A stretch of DNA of 64,000 nucleotides, from positions 4,588,001 to 4,652,000 of the forward strand of contig NZ_BNEL01000001.1 in NCBI RefSeq assembly GCF_018327685.1, given 5' to 3'. The stretch is from Streptomyces sp. TS71-3 (lineage in GTDB: Bacteria; Actinomycetota; Actinomycetes; Streptomycetales; Streptomycetaceae). Shown here one piece after another: positions 11,789 to 21,089 of this stretch (position 1 is the first letter of the stretch; each line of letters starts with the position of its first letter). A program made the position numbers and the translations under genes. A model generated the notes under the pieces. The model saw nothing but the letters and a program-made list of their open reading frames with translations, did not search any database and had not been told where the DNA came from.

Positions 11789-12427
11789 CTACATGCCGAG
11801 GATGCTGGCGTCCCCCTGGAGGCGGGTGATCGCCTCCTTGTCGCCGTCCAGCGTCACGTCCGACTGGCTCTGCCGGCCGAACGCGAACATCGTCAGCTCG
11901 CCCGGCTCGCCGGTCACCGTCACCACGGGGACCCCGCGGCGGGCCACGGCGGTTCGTCCGTCGGGGCGGCGGAGGACGAGGCCCACCGGTGACTTCCGGC
12001 CGAGCAGCCGGGCCGACCGCTCCAGGCGTGACCAGAGGGAGTCGGCGAAGACCGGGTCCAGCACCCGCGGCGTCCAGTCCTGCTGCGCCCGGCGCACGTC
12101 CTCGGCGTGGACGTAGAACTCGACCGCGTTCGCCGCCTCGTCGATCTGCTTGAGCGCGTACGGCGAGAAGCGCGGCGGCCCGGTGCGGATGAGCTGGATC
12201 AGCTCCTCGTACGGCTTGGCGGCGAACTCCGCCTGGACTCGCTCCAGGCGTGCCGCCAGCGGCTTGATCAGTATTCCGCCGGCCGCGTCGGCACGGCGCT
12301 CGCGCACCACGACGTGCGCGGCCAGGTCCCGGGTGAGCCAGCCGTCGCAGAGTGTGGGAGCGTCAGGCCCGGCGCCTTCCAACAAGTCGGCCAGAAGAAG
12401 CCGTTCACGCTTGGCATGAGTCGACAT
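11789..12427 (-). CDS. TIGR03085-family protein (DinB/maleylpyruvate isomerase-like)
   Basis: A 212-residue protein starting [20 protein letters not shown]. It has the four-helix-bundle DinB-like pattern of the MDMPI N-terminal family: [24 protein letters not shown], with His in the AHVVVRE helix and a second His in [14 protein letters not shown], which would bind a divalent metal. The C-terminal [17 protein letters not shown] and [16 protein letters not shown] strands match the actinobacterial TIGR03085 family. Substrate and thiol partner (mycothiol is a guess) are unknown. It is divergent from hisI, 181 nt away. Confidence 0.8.
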   Translation of the reverse strand: MSTHAKRERLLLADLLEGAGPDAPTLCDGWLTRDLAAHVVVRERRADAAGGILIKPLAARLERVQAEFAAKPYEELIQLIRTGPPRFSPYALKQIDEAANAVEFYVHAEDVRRAQQDWTPRVLDPVFADSLWSRLERSARLLGRKSPVGLVLRRPDGRTAVARRGVPVVTVTGEPGELTMFAFGRQSQSDVTLDGDKEAITRLQGDASILGM

Positions 12428-12608
12428 GGCACAAGGGTACGACCGGAACGTCGGCTTCCGGGCGGTGCCACCCCCGCGGGCCGGAATCCGGGCCTCCCCC
12501 TTGCGCCGGCCGGGCTCCCCCCGTGCCCCGGCGCTCCCGCGCGGCCGGCGAAAGGGACCGTACGGACGGCTGCCCGCGATGTCACACCCATCGCGCACAA
12601 TGGCACCC

Positions 12609-13046
12609 ATGACCAGTGCGCCACGGCAGCCCAGCCAGCTCGACCCCGCCATCGCCGCCCGCCTCAAGCGCGGCGCCGACGGGCTCGTCCCCGCCATCGC
12701 CCAGCAGTACGACACCGGAGAGGTGCTGATGCTCGGCTGGATGGACGACGAGGCGCTGCACCGCACGCTGACCACGGGCCGCTGCACCTACTGGTCCCGC
12801 AGCCGCGGCGAGTACTGGGTGAAGGGCGACACCTCCGGCCACGTGCAGCACGTGAAGTCGGTCGCCCTGGACTGCGACGCGGACACCGTCCTGGTGAAGG
12901 TCGACCAGGTCGGCGCCGCCTGCCACACGGGAGACCGCACCTGTTTCGACGCCGATGAGCTGCCGCTCGCGGAGCCCCGCGAGGACGCCGCCGCGGCCCG
13001 GGCGGGGCGCCCCGCCGCAGGCAGCGGCCCGAACCGGAATCAGTAA
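12609..13046 (+). CDS. hisI: Phosphoribosyl-AMP cyclohydrolase
   Basis: The 145-residue enzyme opens the adenine ring of PR-AMP in histidine synthesis. Zinc and magnesium sites are visible in [19 protein letters not shown] and in [12 protein letters not shown], the family CHTGxxxCF motif. There is no HisE domain, so it is monofunctional. The last about 20 residues are an Ala/Arg-rich tail. hisI is separate from the main his operon and lies 11 nt before trpE, so the two are probably co-transcribed. A CACAAT element 8 nt before the ATG could be a -10 box. Confidence 0.93.
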   Translation: MTSAPRQPSQLDPAIAARLKRGADGLVPAIAQQYDTGEVLMLGWMDDEALHRTLTTGRCTYWSRSRGEYWVKGDTSGHVQHVKSVALDCDADTVLVKVDQVGAACHTGDRTCFDADELPLAEPREDAAAARAGRPAAGSGPNRNQ

Positions 13047-13057
13047 GGTCTCCCGCC

Positions 13058-14617
13058 ATGGACCTCGACACGTTCCGCAAGCTGGCCACCGACCGCCGAG
13101 TCATCCCCGTCAGCCGCAAGCTCCTGGCGGACGGCGACACACCCGTCGGGCTCTACCGCAAGCTCGCCGCAGAGCGCCCCGGCACCTTCCTGCTGGAGTC
13201 GGCGGAAGGAGGCCGAACGTGGTCGCGGTACTCCTTCGTCGGCGTCCGCTCCACCGGCACGCTCACCGAGCGCGACGGGCAGGCGCACTGGCTCGGCACC
13301 CCGCCCGTCGGCGTCCCCACGGACGGCGACCCCCTTGAAGCGCTCCGCGCCACGATCGAGGCCCTGCACACCCCCCACGACCTCGCCTCCGGCATGCCGC
13401 CCTTCACCGGCGGCATGGTCGGCTACCTCGGCTACGACATCGTCCGCCGCCTGGAGAACGTCGGCCCCGGCGACCGGGACGACCTGAGGCTGCCCGAGCT
13501 GACGATGCTGCTCACCTCCGACCTCGCGGTCCTCGACCACTGGGACGGCACGGTCCTGCTCATCGCCAACGCCATCAACCACAACGACCTGGCGACCGGC
13601 GTCGACGAGGCCCACGCCGACGCCGTCGCCCGGCTCGACGCGATGGAGGCCGACCTCTCCCGCCCGGTGCCGCAGCCCCCGGCCGCCCTCCCGCCCTCCC
13701 AGCTGCCGGAGTTCACCGTCCGATGGGGCGGCGAGGACTTCCAGGCGGCCGTGGCCGACATCAAGGAGCGCATCCACGCGGGCGAGGCCTTCCAGGTGGT
13801 GCCCTCGCAGCGCTTCGAGACCCCCTGCACGGCCGGCGCGCTGGACGTCTACCGCGTGCTGCGGGCCACCAACCCGTCGCCGTACATGTACCTCTTCCGC
13901 TTCCCGTGCGCGGACGGCGAGGCCTTCGACGTCGTCGGCTCCAGCCCGGAGGCCCTCGTCAAGGTCACGGACGGCCAGGCCCTGCTCCACCCCATCGCCG
14001 GGACCCGGCCCCGCGGCGCCACCCCGCAGGAGGACCAGGCGCTCGCCGAGGAACTGCTCGCCGACCCCAAGGAGCGCGCCGAGCACCTCATGCTCGTCGA
14101 CCTCGGGCGCAACGACCTGGGGCGGGTCTGCGAACCCGGCTCGGTGGAGGTCGTCGACTTCATGTCGATCGAGCGCTACTCCCACGTGATGCACATCGTC
14201 TCCACGGTCACCGGCCGCGTCGCCGAGGGCCGCAGCGCGTTCGACGTCCTCACGGCCTGCTTCCCGGCCGGCACGCTCTCCGGCGCCCCCAAGCCCCGTG
14301 CCCTGCAGATCATCGACGAGCTGGAGCCCACGCGCCGCGGCGTGTACGGCGGCTGCGTCGGCTACCTGGACTTCGCCGGCGACTCGGACACGGCCATCGC
14401 CATCCGCACCGCGCTCCTGCGGGACGGCACCGCATACGTCCAGGCCGGCGCCGGGGTGGTCGCCGACTCCGACCCCGTGGCCGAGGACACCGAGTGCCGG
14501 AACAAGGCGGCGGCCGTCCTCAGGGCGGTGCACACGGCGAACCGCCTCGGCACCGCAGGCCAGGAGCGGTCCCTGCGTCCTGGTACACCCCGGCCTACGG
14601 GGGCGAGTCGGACGTAA
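13058..14617 (+). CDS. trpE: Anthranilate synthase component I
   Basis: A 519-residue chorismate-using enzyme that makes anthranilate with ammonia from a TrpG subunit encoded elsewhere. The tryptophan feedback site is recognisable as FLLESAEGGRTWSRYSFVG near residues 45-63. Catalytic motifs follow in order: PIAGTRPRG at 312-320, VDLGRNDLGRV around 347-357, FPAGTLSGAPK ending at 412, and GVYGGCVGYLDF and QAGAGVVADSDP near the C-terminus. The start is ATG 13058, 11 nt after hisI. No tryptophan-rich leader peptide is visible directly before it, because hisI occupies that space. Confidence 0.95.
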   Translation: MDLDTFRKLATDRRVIPVSRKLLADGDTPVGLYRKLAAERPGTFLLESAEGGRTWSRYSFVGVRSTGTLTERDGQAHWLGTPPVGVPTDGDPLEALRATIEALHTPHDLASGMPPFTGGMVGYLGYDIVRRLENVGPGDRDDLRLPELTMLLTSDLAVLDHWDGTVLLIANAINHNDLATGVDEAHADAVARLDAMEADLSRPVPQPPAALPPSQLPEFTVRWGGEDFQAAVADIKERIHAGEAFQVVPSQRFETPCTAGALDVYRVLRATNPSPYMYLFRFPCADGEAFDVVGSSPEALVKVTDGQALLHPIAGTRPRGATPQEDQALAEELLADPKERAEHLMLVDLGRNDLGRVCEPGSVEVVDFMSIERYSHVMHIVSTVTGRVAEGRSAFDVLTACFPAGTLSGAPKPRALQIIDELEPTRRGVYGGCVGYLDFAGDSDTAIAIRTALLRDGTAYVQAGAGVVADSDPVAEDTECRNKAAAVLRAVHTANRLGTAGQERSLRPGTPRPTGASRT

Positions 14618-14631
14618 GGGATAGTGGAGGG

Positions 14632-15321
14632 GTGACTTCTGCCGTACCACAGCCCCGTTCCAACGGCGGGACCGCGCCGTCCGCCGCCCGCAGGGGGGAC
14701 CTCCCCGGCCATTCGGGCACCGGGGGAGGGCGGCGCAGCCTGGCCGCCGCCCTGCTGCTCGGCTCCGTGGGCGCGGCCGTGGCACTGCTCGCCTCGCGCC
14801 AGGGCTGGGCCCAGGGCACGGCGGCGGTGGCCGGCGGCGACCTCCCGCTGACGGCCAGGGGCAGCGACGTCACCGGCGTCCCCGCCGCCCTCGCCATCGT
14901 CGGTCTTGCCGCCCTCGTCGCCGTCTTCGCGGTACGCCGCGCCGGCCGCCTGCTGGTCTCCGCGCTGCTCGCGCTCAGCGGAGCGGGCACGGTGGCCGCC
15001 GCCGTGACGGGCGCCACCCGTGACTCCGCGGGCGACGCGCTCGACGAGAAGGCCGCGCAGGTCTCCGGCAGCACCACCGCCGGCGTCGAGGCGCTCAGCC
15101 ACACCGCATGGCCGTACGTGGCGGCCGCCGGCGGCGTCCTCATCCTCCTCGCGGGGATCCTGGCACTGCGCTACGGCCGCCTGTGGCCGGCCATGTCGGG
15201 CCGCTACGAACGCGACGGCACCCCACGGCGCACCACCCCCCGCCCCGTCGACCCCGACCGCCCCGAGGACCTGTGGAAGGCCCTGGACCGCGGCGAGGAC
15301 CCGACGACGGGCGGAGCCTGA
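14632..15321 (+). CDS. Trp biosynthesis-associated membrane protein (TIGR02234 family)
   Basis: A 229-residue membrane protein that starts at GTG 14632, 14 nt after trpE. After a polar N-terminus it has four hydrophobic segments (near 38-58, 78-98, 103-123 and 155-175) and a charged C-terminal tail ending DLWKALDRGEDPT. This matches TIGR02234, whose genes follow trpE in actinobacteria. A role in tryptophan transport or sensing has been guessed but is unproven. The position directly behind trpE supports an operon. Confidence 0.85.
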   Translation: MTSAVPQPRSNGGTAPSAARRGDLPGHSGTGGGRRSLAAALLLGSVGAAVALLASRQGWAQGTAAVAGGDLPLTARGSDVTGVPAALAIVGLAALVAVFAVRRAGRLLVSALLALSGAGTVAAAVTGATRDSAGDALDEKAAQVSGSTTAGVEALSHTAWPYVAAAGGVLILLAGILALRYGRLWPAMSGRYERDGTPRRTTPRPVDPDRPEDLWKALDRGEDPTTGGA

Positions 15322-15329
15322 TCGGGGCG

Positions 15330-15365
15330 CAGCCCCGCCGTTGAAGTCGAAGGGGCGCGGGGCTG
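15330..15365 (+). terminator. Hairpin after the trpE operon
   Basis: Arms CAGCCCCGC (15330-15338) and GCGGGGCTG (15357-15365) flank an 18-nt loop, 9 nt after the stop at 15321. This is a recurrent Streptomyces intergenic stem-loop and is the likely end of the hisI-trpE transcript. Confidence 0.6.
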
Positions 15366-15503
15366 TATTGATGTGCGGCTCCGCCGCGTGGCCGCGAGCG
15401 GCCACGCCGTCGCCCGAACGCCGTCACGAACCCGCAGGGGCGCCCTCCGCCGTGCGGATCCCCGTACCTGCCCACCCCGCGCACGACCGCCCCCGCACGT
15501 GCG

Positions 15504-15518
15504 GGACAATGATTTTCA
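15504..15518 (-). promoter_or_regulatory. Zur-like box upstream of the HGxxPAAW gene
   Basis: Read on the minus strand, these 15 bases are TGAAAATCATTGTCC. They differ from the Zur operator I remember, TGAAAATGATTTTCA, at the central position, at one position of the right half and at the last base. It lies about 90 bp before the ATG at 15609. Zinc control of the next two genes is an inference only. Confidence 0.4.
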
Positions 15519-15608
15519 GGCGCCTGGTGCCGCGGCGCGCCGCGGCACCGCACACCGCACCGACGCACGGCAACCGCATCGACCGCATAGAGCAACGAGG
15601 AGCAAGTC

Positions 15609-15836
15609 ATGTCGGGCAGCAGCCACGGACACACCCCGGCCGCCTGGACCGGTGTCATCATCACCTTCGTCGGCTTCCTCCTCGCGGGCGCCTTCATGGT
15701 CATGGACCAGCCGGTCGGCTTCTGGGTCGGAATCGGCGTGATCTTCCTCGGCGGCGTCGTGGGCGGCATCATGCGCCTCGCCGGCCTGGGCCAGGAGCGG
15801 CGCTCCCCGGCGCGCACCGCCCCCTCCGAGAGCTGA
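15609..15836 (+). CDS. HGxxPAAW motif small membrane protein
   Basis: A 75-residue protein with the signature HGHTPAAW near the N-terminus, followed by two transmembrane helices (about 13-33 and 37-58) and a short Arg/Ser tail. It belongs to the actinobacterial HGxxPAAW family of unknown function, usually found between trpE and trpC. The two histidines before the first helix could bind metal, which is of interest given the Zur-like box upstream. An AACGAGGAGC sequence just before ATG 15609 is a good Shine-Dalgarno. Confidence 0.82.
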   Translation: MSGSSHGHTPAAWTGVIITFVGFLLAGAFMVMDQPVGFWVGIGVIFLGGVVGGIMRLAGLGQERRSPARTAPSES

Positions 15837-15883
15837 TCCGAGCCGCGCTGGGGCCCGGAACCGGGCCCGGCACGGAGAGCCGG

Positions 15884-16438
15884 ATGCGGGGGCGCCGAGA
15901 GGCGGCACCGGCCGTCGCGGGTGACACTGCGGGCGTGGCAGCCGTTCACCCCGCACCCTCGCACCGCGCTCCCGGCGCTCCCGAGCACCCCGCACCACCC
16001 CCCGGCACCCCAAGCCACCCCGCCGGGCGCTCCAGCGCCCCCAGGGCCTCCCGCAGGCTCCTCGCGCCCCTCGGCGCCCTCCTCGCCGTCGCCGCGGCCT
16101 TCGCCTACGTGGGCGCCGTGGACCCGAACGACCCCGGCCACTACCCCGTGTGCCCGCTGCGGCAGTGCACCGGTCTCTGGTGCCCCGGCTGCGGGGGCCT
16201 GCGCAGCGCCCACGCCCTCGTGCACGGCGACCTGACCGGTGCGCTCACCGCCAATGCCGCCGCGGTCGCGGGCTACGGGCTCTTCGCGGTGTGCTGGGGT
16301 GTGTGGATGGTCAGGGCAGCGCAAGGGCGCGCGTGGGCGCCCGCGCTCCGGCGCGGGCACCTCTGGACGCTGGGTGCGCTGCTCACCCTCTTCACCGTTG
16401 TCCGGAACCTGCCCCTCGGTGGCTGGCTTCATCCTTGA
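15884..16438 (+). CDS. DUF2752 membrane protein with cysteine cluster
   Basis: About 184 residues from ATG 15884. The N-terminal about 70 residues are Pro/His/Ala-rich and may be partly untranslated if a later start is used. The conserved part has three hydrophobic segments (near 73-90, 125-145 and 163-178) and the DUF2752 signature PVCPLRQCTGLWCPGCGGLR, where five cysteines cluster. Function is unknown; a metal- or redox-linked role is plausible from the cysteines. It lies 47 nt after the HGxxPAAW gene and probably shares its promoter. Confidence 0.78.
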   Translation: MRGRREAAPAVAGDTAGVAAVHPAPSHRAPGAPEHPAPPPGTPSHPAGRSSAPRASRRLLAPLGALLAVAAAFAYVGAVDPNDPGHYPVCPLRQCTGLWCPGCGGLRSAHALVHGDLTGALTANAAAVAGYGLFAVCWGVWMVRAAQGRAWAPALRRGHLWTLGALLTLFTVVRNLPLGGWLHP

Positions 16439-16646
16439 TCGAACAAGGAAGTCCCAGGTAACGAGCTCTTTGTCGGCCCGGGTGCGAACTCTGGACCGTG
16501 CTGCGGATACCATCACAGAGAGCATCGGGTCGCCCCATGAAGGGGTGATCCGGGACACAATTTCGATCTTCGGCCGCCGGACCGCGGCCGGGCCAGGACC
16601 CGGCGCCGGTCGGTGCCGCAGAGCCGTCTGAAAGGGGACCGCGCGC

Positions 16647-17456
16647 GTGAGTGTGCTCGACGAGATCATCGAGGGGGTCCGTGCCGACCTCGCGGAGCGG
16701 CAGGCGCGTGTCAGCCTCGACGAGCTCAAGGAGCGCGCACGCCGGGCTCCCCAGGCCCGCGACGGGGTCGCCGCCCTGCGCGGCCAGGGTGTGAAGGTGA
16801 TCTGCGAGGTCAAGCGCTCCAGCCCCTCCAAGGGCGCGCTGGCCGCGATCGCCGACCCCGCGGCGCTGGCCGCCGACTACGAGGCCGGCGGCGCCGCCGT
16901 GATCTCGGTGCTGACCGAGCAGCGCAGGTTCGGCGGCACGCTCGCCGACCTGGAGGCCGTCCGCGCCAAGGTCGACATCCCGGTGCTCCGCAAGGACTTC
17001 ATCGTCACCTCGTACCAGCTCTGGGAGGCGCGCGCCTACGGAGCGGACCTCGCGCTGCTGATCGTCGCCGCGCTGGAGCAGCCCGCCCTGGAGTCGCTGA
17101 TCGAGCGCGCGGTGTCCATCGGCCTCACCCCCCTCGTCGAGGCCCACGACGAGGACGAGGTCGAGCGGGCCGTGGCGGCCGGAGCCAAGGTCATCGGGAT
17201 CAACGCCCGCAATCTGAAGACGCTCCAGGTCGACAGGTCGACCTTCGAGCGGGTCGCCCCGGAGGTCCCGGGGGGCGTCGTCAAGGTCGCGGAATCGGGT
17301 GTCCGAGGGCCGCACGACCTGATCGCCTACGCCAACGCCGGTGCCGACGCCGTGCTGGTCGGCGAGTCGCTCGTCACGGGCAAGGACCCCAAGACCGCGG
17401 TCTCCGACCTCGTCGCGGCCGGCGAGCACCCGGCCCTGCGCAACGGAAGGGGCTGA
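16647..17456 (+). CDS. trpC: Indole-3-glycerol phosphate synthase
   Basis: A 269-residue TIM barrel that converts CdRP to indole-3-glycerol phosphate. Landmarks are [13 protein letters not shown] near 53-65 with the catalytic Lys, [22 protein letters not shown] with the second Lys, [21 protein letters not shown] and [11 protein letters not shown] with the phosphate-binding loops. The start is GTG at 16647, preceded by GAAAGGGG. The about 200 nt upstream contain a dyad CGGCC/GGCCG near 16570-16592 but no clear tryptophan-rich leader peptide. First gene of trpC-trpM-trpB-trpA. Confidence 0.95.
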   Translation: MSVLDEIIEGVRADLAERQARVSLDELKERARRAPQARDGVAALRGQGVKVICEVKRSSPSKGALAAIADPAALAADYEAGGAAVISVLTEQRRFGGTLADLEAVRAKVDIPVLRKDFIVTSYQLWEARAYGADLALLIVAALEQPALESLIERAVSIGLTPLVEAHDEDEVERAVAAGAKVIGINARNLKTLQVDRSTFERVAPEVPGGVVKVAESGVRGPHDLIAYANAGADAVLVGESLVTGKDPKTAVSDLVAAGEHPALRNGRG

Positions 17457-17465
17457 CCACCCTTC

Positions 17466-17735
17466 GTGCGTGCCGTCCCCACCACCCCGATGGCCCATGA
17501 CCCGTCGTGCGACGGCGCGGTCACGGCCCGGGCACCCGAGCCGGGCCGGTGCGCCGGTCCCGGCTCAGGGGCGGCACGCGACCCCTATGCCCGCCTGGCG
17601 CGCGGCTGCCGCCCCCGCGGCTGCCGGGCACCGGCGCGGCGCGTGCACGGCCGCCGCGTCCGTTACGTGATCGGCGACGAGCCGGGCCAGGTCAACGGCA
17701 TGCGATGGCCCCGTCCCCGGGGGCACCACCGCTGA
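17466..17735 (+). CDS. trpM: TrpM-like small basic protein
   Basis: An 89-residue ORF from GTG 17466; ATG 17490 is an equally possible start. The C-terminal half is strongly basic and carries [16 protein letters not shown] followed by [20 protein letters not shown] recognise this block from the small TrpM (TrpX) protein encoded between trpC and trpB in streptomycetes, reported in S. coelicolor to modulate tryptophan synthesis and differentiation. Two cysteines (RGCRPRGC) could bind metal. The N-terminal 35 residues look poorly conserved. It lies 9 nt after trpC; the identification rests on position plus this remembered motif. Confidence 0.72.
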   Translation: MRAVPTTPMAHDPSCDGAVTARAPEPGRCAGPGSGAARDPYARLARGCRPRGCRAPARRVHGRRVRYVIGDEPGQVNGMRWPRPRGHHR

Positions 17736-18138
17736 CCCCTGCCGGGTTCCGGCGACTCACGCGCGTACCGACCCGTTCCGCCGCGGCGGAACGGGGACGG
17801 CGGCGCGGGCAGGCGCACCGCGGCCACCACACGTGGCTCGCGGCCCGCCACCGGCCAAGGCGTCCACGGGCACCGCGGCGGAAGCAGGAGCGCGTACGAG
17901 GAAGCCACCCCGTGACGTGCCCCCGCTCCGGTGGCGCGCAGCCGGGACGGCGACAGCCGGCGCAGCCGAGATCACCGCACGCGACAGGCAGCGGCGGACC
18001 ACCGCAGGGTGTCCCGCCACGCGCTCGCCGCGGGCGGGTCCTCCGGGGCGCATCCCGAGGCGGCCACAGGCCGCACACGACACCAGACCACCCGATCCAG
18101 GGGCCACGCCCCTGAGAGGCACCGTGAGGTCATCCCAC
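17736..18138 (+). promoter_or_regulatory. Long structured gap between trpM and trpB
   Basis: About 400 nt with no convincing gene. It holds a perfect 24-bp palindrome at 17772-17795 (arms CCCGTTCCGCCG and complement, no loop bases), which could act as terminator, processing site or operator. A second hairpin, CAGGGGC-CAC-GCCCCTG, lies at 18098-18114, 25 nt before the trpB start. Both structures could set the ratio of trpC/M to trpB/A expression. Sequence upstream of ATG 18139 shows GAGGTCATCCCAC as a weak ribosome binding site. Confidence 0.5.
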
Positions 18139-19434
18139 ATGCCGAGCAAGCACTTCTTCCCCGACTCGTCGGGCAACACCCCGAGCACCGAGGGCTACTT
18201 CGGCGCCTTCGGCGGAAAGTTCATCCCGGAAGCCCTCGTCGCGGCCGTCGACGAGGTCGCCGTCGAGTACGACAAGGCCAAGTCCGACCCCGCGTTCGGC
18301 GCCGAGCTGGACGACCTGCTGGTGAACTACACGGGCCGCCCCAGCGCCCTCACCGAGGTCCCCAGGTTCGCCGAGCACGCCGGCGGCGCGCGGATCTTCC
18401 TCAAGCGCGAGGACCTCAACCACACCGGCTCCCACAAGATCAACAACGTCCTGGGCCAGGCCCTCCTCACCCGCCGGATGGGCAAGACCCGGGTGATCGC
18501 CGAGACCGGCGCCGGCCAGCACGGCGTGGCCACCGCCACCGCCTGCGCTCTCTTCGGGCTCGAATGCACCATCTACATGGGCGAGATCGACACCGAGCGC
18601 CAGGCGCTGAACGTCGCCCGGATGCGCATGCTGGGCGCCGAGGTCATCGCCGTGAAGTCCGGCTCCAGGACCCTCAAGGACGCCATCAACGAGGCGTTCC
18701 GCGACTGGGTCGCCAACGTCGACCACACCCACTACCTGTTCGGCACGGTGGCCGGTCCGCACCCCTTCCCGGCGATGGTCCGCGACTTCCACCGCGTCAT
18801 CGGCGTCGAGGCCCGCCGCCAGCTCCAGGAGCGCGCGGGCCGGCTGCCCGACGCGGCGGTGGCCTGCGTCGGCGGCGGCTCCAACGCCATCGGCCTGTTC
18901 CACGCCTTCCTCGACGACCCGGACGTCCGCCTGATCGGCTGCGAGCCGGCCGGCCACGGCATCGCCACCGGCGAGCACGCCGCCACCCTCACCGCGGGCG
19001 AGCCCGGCATCCTGCACGGCTCGCGCTCCTACGTCCTCCAGGACGACGAGGGCCAGATCACGGAGCCGTACTCGATCTCCGCCGGGCTCGACTACCCGGG
19101 CATCGGACCCGAGCACGCCTACCTCAAGGACAGCCGGCGCGGCGAGTACCGCGCCGTCACCGACGACGGGGCGATGCAGGCACTGCGACTGCTCTCGCAG
19201 ACCGAGGGCATCATCCCGGCCATCGAGAGCGCCCACGCCCTCGCCGGCACCCTGGACGTCGGCCGCGAGCTCGGCCCGGACGGGCTGATCGTCGTCAACC
19301 TCTCCGGGCGCGGCGACAAGGACATGGACACGGCCGCCCGCTACTTCAGCCTGTACGACACGGACGCGGCGGTCGAGGCCGACGCCTCCGCGGGCCGCGG
19401 CGACGCCGCCGAGATCAAGGGGGACGCCCGGTGA
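18139..19434 (+). CDS. trpB: Tryptophan synthase beta chain
   Basis: A 431-residue PLP enzyme that condenses indole with serine. Motifs in order: [13 protein letters not shown] near 18-30, [20 protein letters not shown] with the PLP lysine near 98-103, [12 protein letters not shown] near 122-133, the phosphate-binding [10 protein letters not shown] near 246-255, [12 protein letters not shown], and GRGDKDM near the C-terminus. It is the TrpB1 type that pairs with TrpA. ATG 18139 is chosen; GTG 18124 is in frame but lies within the ribosome binding region. The stop overlaps trpA by 4 nt (GTGA). Confidence 0.97.
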   Translation: MPSKHFFPDSSGNTPSTEGYFGAFGGKFIPEALVAAVDEVAVEYDKAKSDPAFGAELDDLLVNYTGRPSALTEVPRFAEHAGGARIFLKREDLNHTGSHKINNVLGQALLTRRMGKTRVIAETGAGQHGVATATACALFGLECTIYMGEIDTERQALNVARMRMLGAEVIAVKSGSRTLKDAINEAFRDWVANVDHTHYLFGTVAGPHPFPAMVRDFHRVIGVEARRQLQERAGRLPDAAVACVGGGSNAIGLFHAFLDDPDVRLIGCEPAGHGIATGEHAATLTAGEPGILHGSRSYVLQDDEGQITEPYSISAGLDYPGIGPEHAYLKDSRRGEYRAVTDDGAMQALRLLSQTEGIIPAIESAHALAGTLDVGRELGPDGLIVVNLSGRGDKDMDTAARYFSLYDTDAAVEADASAGRGDAAEIKGDAR

Positions 19435-20246
19435 GCGGGAACATCCAGCTGCTGAACGACACCCTCGCCACCGCCAGGGCGGAGGGCAGGTCCGCCCTCA
19501 TCGCGTACCTGCCGGCGGGGTTCCCGACCGTCGAGGGCGGCATCGAGGCGATCACGGCCGTCCTCGACGGCGGCGCCGACATCATGGAGGTCGGCCTGCC
19601 GCACAGCGACCCCGTGCTCGACGGCCCCGTCATCCAGACCGCCGACGACATCGCGCTGCGCGGCGGCGTGCGGATCGCGGACGTGATGCGGACGGTCCGC
19701 GAGACCCACCGGGCCACCGGGAAACCGGTCCTGGTGATGACGTACTGGAACCCCATCGACCGGTACGGCATCGAGCGCTTCACGGCCGAGCTCGCCGAGG
19801 CGGGCGGCGCCGGCTGCATCCTGCCCGACCTGCCGGTCCAGGAGTCGGCGACCTGGCGGGAGCACGCCGCCAAGCACGACCTCGCCACCGTCTTCGTCGT
19901 CGCCCCCAGCAGCCGCGACGCCCGGCTCGCCACCATCACGGCGGCCGGCTCGGGCTTCGTCTACGCGGCCTCGCTGATGGGCGTCACCGGCACCCGCGAG
20001 TCCGTGGGCGCCCAGGCGGAGGACCTGGTCCGGCGCACCAGGGCGACCACCGGGCTGCCCGTCTGCGTCGGCCTCGGGGTCTCCAACGCCGTCCAGGCAG
20101 CCGAGGTCGCGGGCTTCGCCGACGGAGTGATCGTGGGCTCCGCCTTCGTCAAGCGGATGCTGGACGCACCGGACCACCGGGCCGGCGTGGACGCCGCAAG
20201 GGCGCTCGCCGGGGAGCTCGCCGAGGGCGTGCGCCGGCGGGCGTAA
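19431..20246 (+). CDS. trpA: Tryptophan synthase alpha chain
   Basis: The 271-residue TIM barrel cleaves indole-3-glycerol phosphate and channels indole to TrpB. The catalytic Glu and Asp lie in [19 protein letters not shown] near 53-71, followed by [37 protein letters not shown] and [28 protein letters not shown] with the phosphate sites. It starts at GTG 19431 overlapping the trpB stop. It is the last trp gene; a hairpin follows 22 nt after the stop. Confidence 0.96.
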   Translation: MSGNIQLLNDTLATARAEGRSALIAYLPAGFPTVEGGIEAITAVLDGGADIMEVGLPHSDPVLDGPVIQTADDIALRGGVRIADVMRTVRETHRATGKPVLVMTYWNPIDRYGIERFTAELAEAGGAGCILPDLPVQESATWREHAAKHDLATVFVVAPSSRDARLATITAAGSGFVYAASLMGVTGTRESVGAQAEDLVRRTRATTGLPVCVGLGVSNAVQAAEVAGFADGVIVGSAFVKRMLDAPDHRAGVDAARALAGELAEGVRRRA

Positions 20247-20267
20247 CCCGTCCGGGTGGACCTGGCA

Positions 20268-20295
20268 CCGGGGAGGCACGCACGTGCCTCCCCGG
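20268..20295 (+). terminator. Terminator hairpin after trpA
   Basis: A perfect 13-bp stem has arms CCGGGGAGGCACG (20268-20280) and CGTGCCTCCCCGG (20283-20295) with a 2-nt apex that would open to four. It starts 22 nt after the trpA stop and ends 15 nt before the next gene, so it should end the trp transcript and may also shield the next gene's start. Confidence 0.8.
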
Positions 20296-20309
20296 GTCGT
20301 TTGCGGGGT

Positions 20310-21089
20310 GTGAACGACAAGAACGACAAGGGGAAGAAGCGCACGGCCCGCGAGCGGCTGGCGGAGGAGCGTGAGCACCTCAAGGCGCGCGAGAAGCGGC
20401 GGCGGACGCTGCTCGTGGGAGCGGCCGTGGTGTGCATCATGGGCCTGGCAGCCGCGGTGGGCGTGCTGGCCGCCAATGCGGGCGGTGACAAGAGCGACTC
20501 CGCGGGGCCCGTCATCCCCCCGAAGGGCGCCGTCGGCAAGGGCGGGCTCGCCATCCCCGTCGGGCAGCAGAGCGCGAAGTCGACGCTCACGGTCTGGGAG
20601 GACTTCCGCTGCCCGGCGTGCAAGCAGTTCGAGACCACCTTCCGCCCCACGCTCCACGAGCTGACCGGCAGCGGACAGCTCAAGACCGAGTACCACCTGG
20701 TCACGCTGATCGACGACAACGCAGGCGGCAGCGGCTCCCTGCACGCGGCGAACGCCGCGGCCTGCGCCCAGGAGGCCGGCAAGTTCTCCCCGTACCACGA
20801 CGTGCTCTACGAGAACCAGCCCGCCGAGACCGAGGACGGCTACGCGGACAACGCCACCCTCCTGCGCCTGGCCGACAAGGTCAGCGGCCTCAACACGCCG
20901 GCCTTCCGCAAATGCGTCGACGACGGCACGCACAACAGCTGGGTCGCCAAGTCCAACGACGCCTTCCAGGACAGCACCTTCCAGGGCACCCCGACCATCC
21001 TGCTCAACGGCAAGAACGTCTTCGGCAACCCGAGCAACCCGCTCACCCCGCAGAAGCTGAAGCAGATGGTGCAGGCGGCGGACCGGTAG
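20310..21089 (+). CDS. Membrane-anchored DsbA-like thioredoxin-fold protein
   Basis: The 259-residue protein from GTG 20310 starts with a very charged Lys/Arg/Glu cytoplasmic segment (1-32), then one transmembrane helix (about 34-57), then an extracellular thioredoxin-fold domain. The redox site is WEDFRCPACKQFE (CPAC), and the cis-Pro loop is FQGTPTILLNG. It matches the DsbA_4/Thioredoxin_4 family that oxidises or reduces exported protein thiols in actinobacteria. The upstream frame is open to 20256 but the hairpin after trpA occupies that region, so the GTG is preferred. Confidence 0.86.
   Translation: MNDKNDKGKKRTARERLAEEREHLKAREKRRRTLLVGAAVVCIMGLAAAVGVLAANAGGDKSDSAGPVIPPKGAVGKGGLAIPVGQQSAKSTLTVWEDFRCPACKQFETTFRPTLHELTGSGQLKTEYHLVTLIDDNAGGSGSLHAANAAACAQEAGKFSPYHDVLYENQPAETEDGYADNATLLRLADKVSGLNTPAFRKCVDDGTHNSWVAKSNDAFQDSTFQGTPTILLNGKNVFGNPSNPLTPQKLKQMVQAADR

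Noticed and set aside
17833..18138. 100-codon N-terminal extension of TrpB
   Set aside because: Arg/Pro/Thr-rich, no family similarity, and passes through a hairpin; TrpB starts at MPSKHFFPD.
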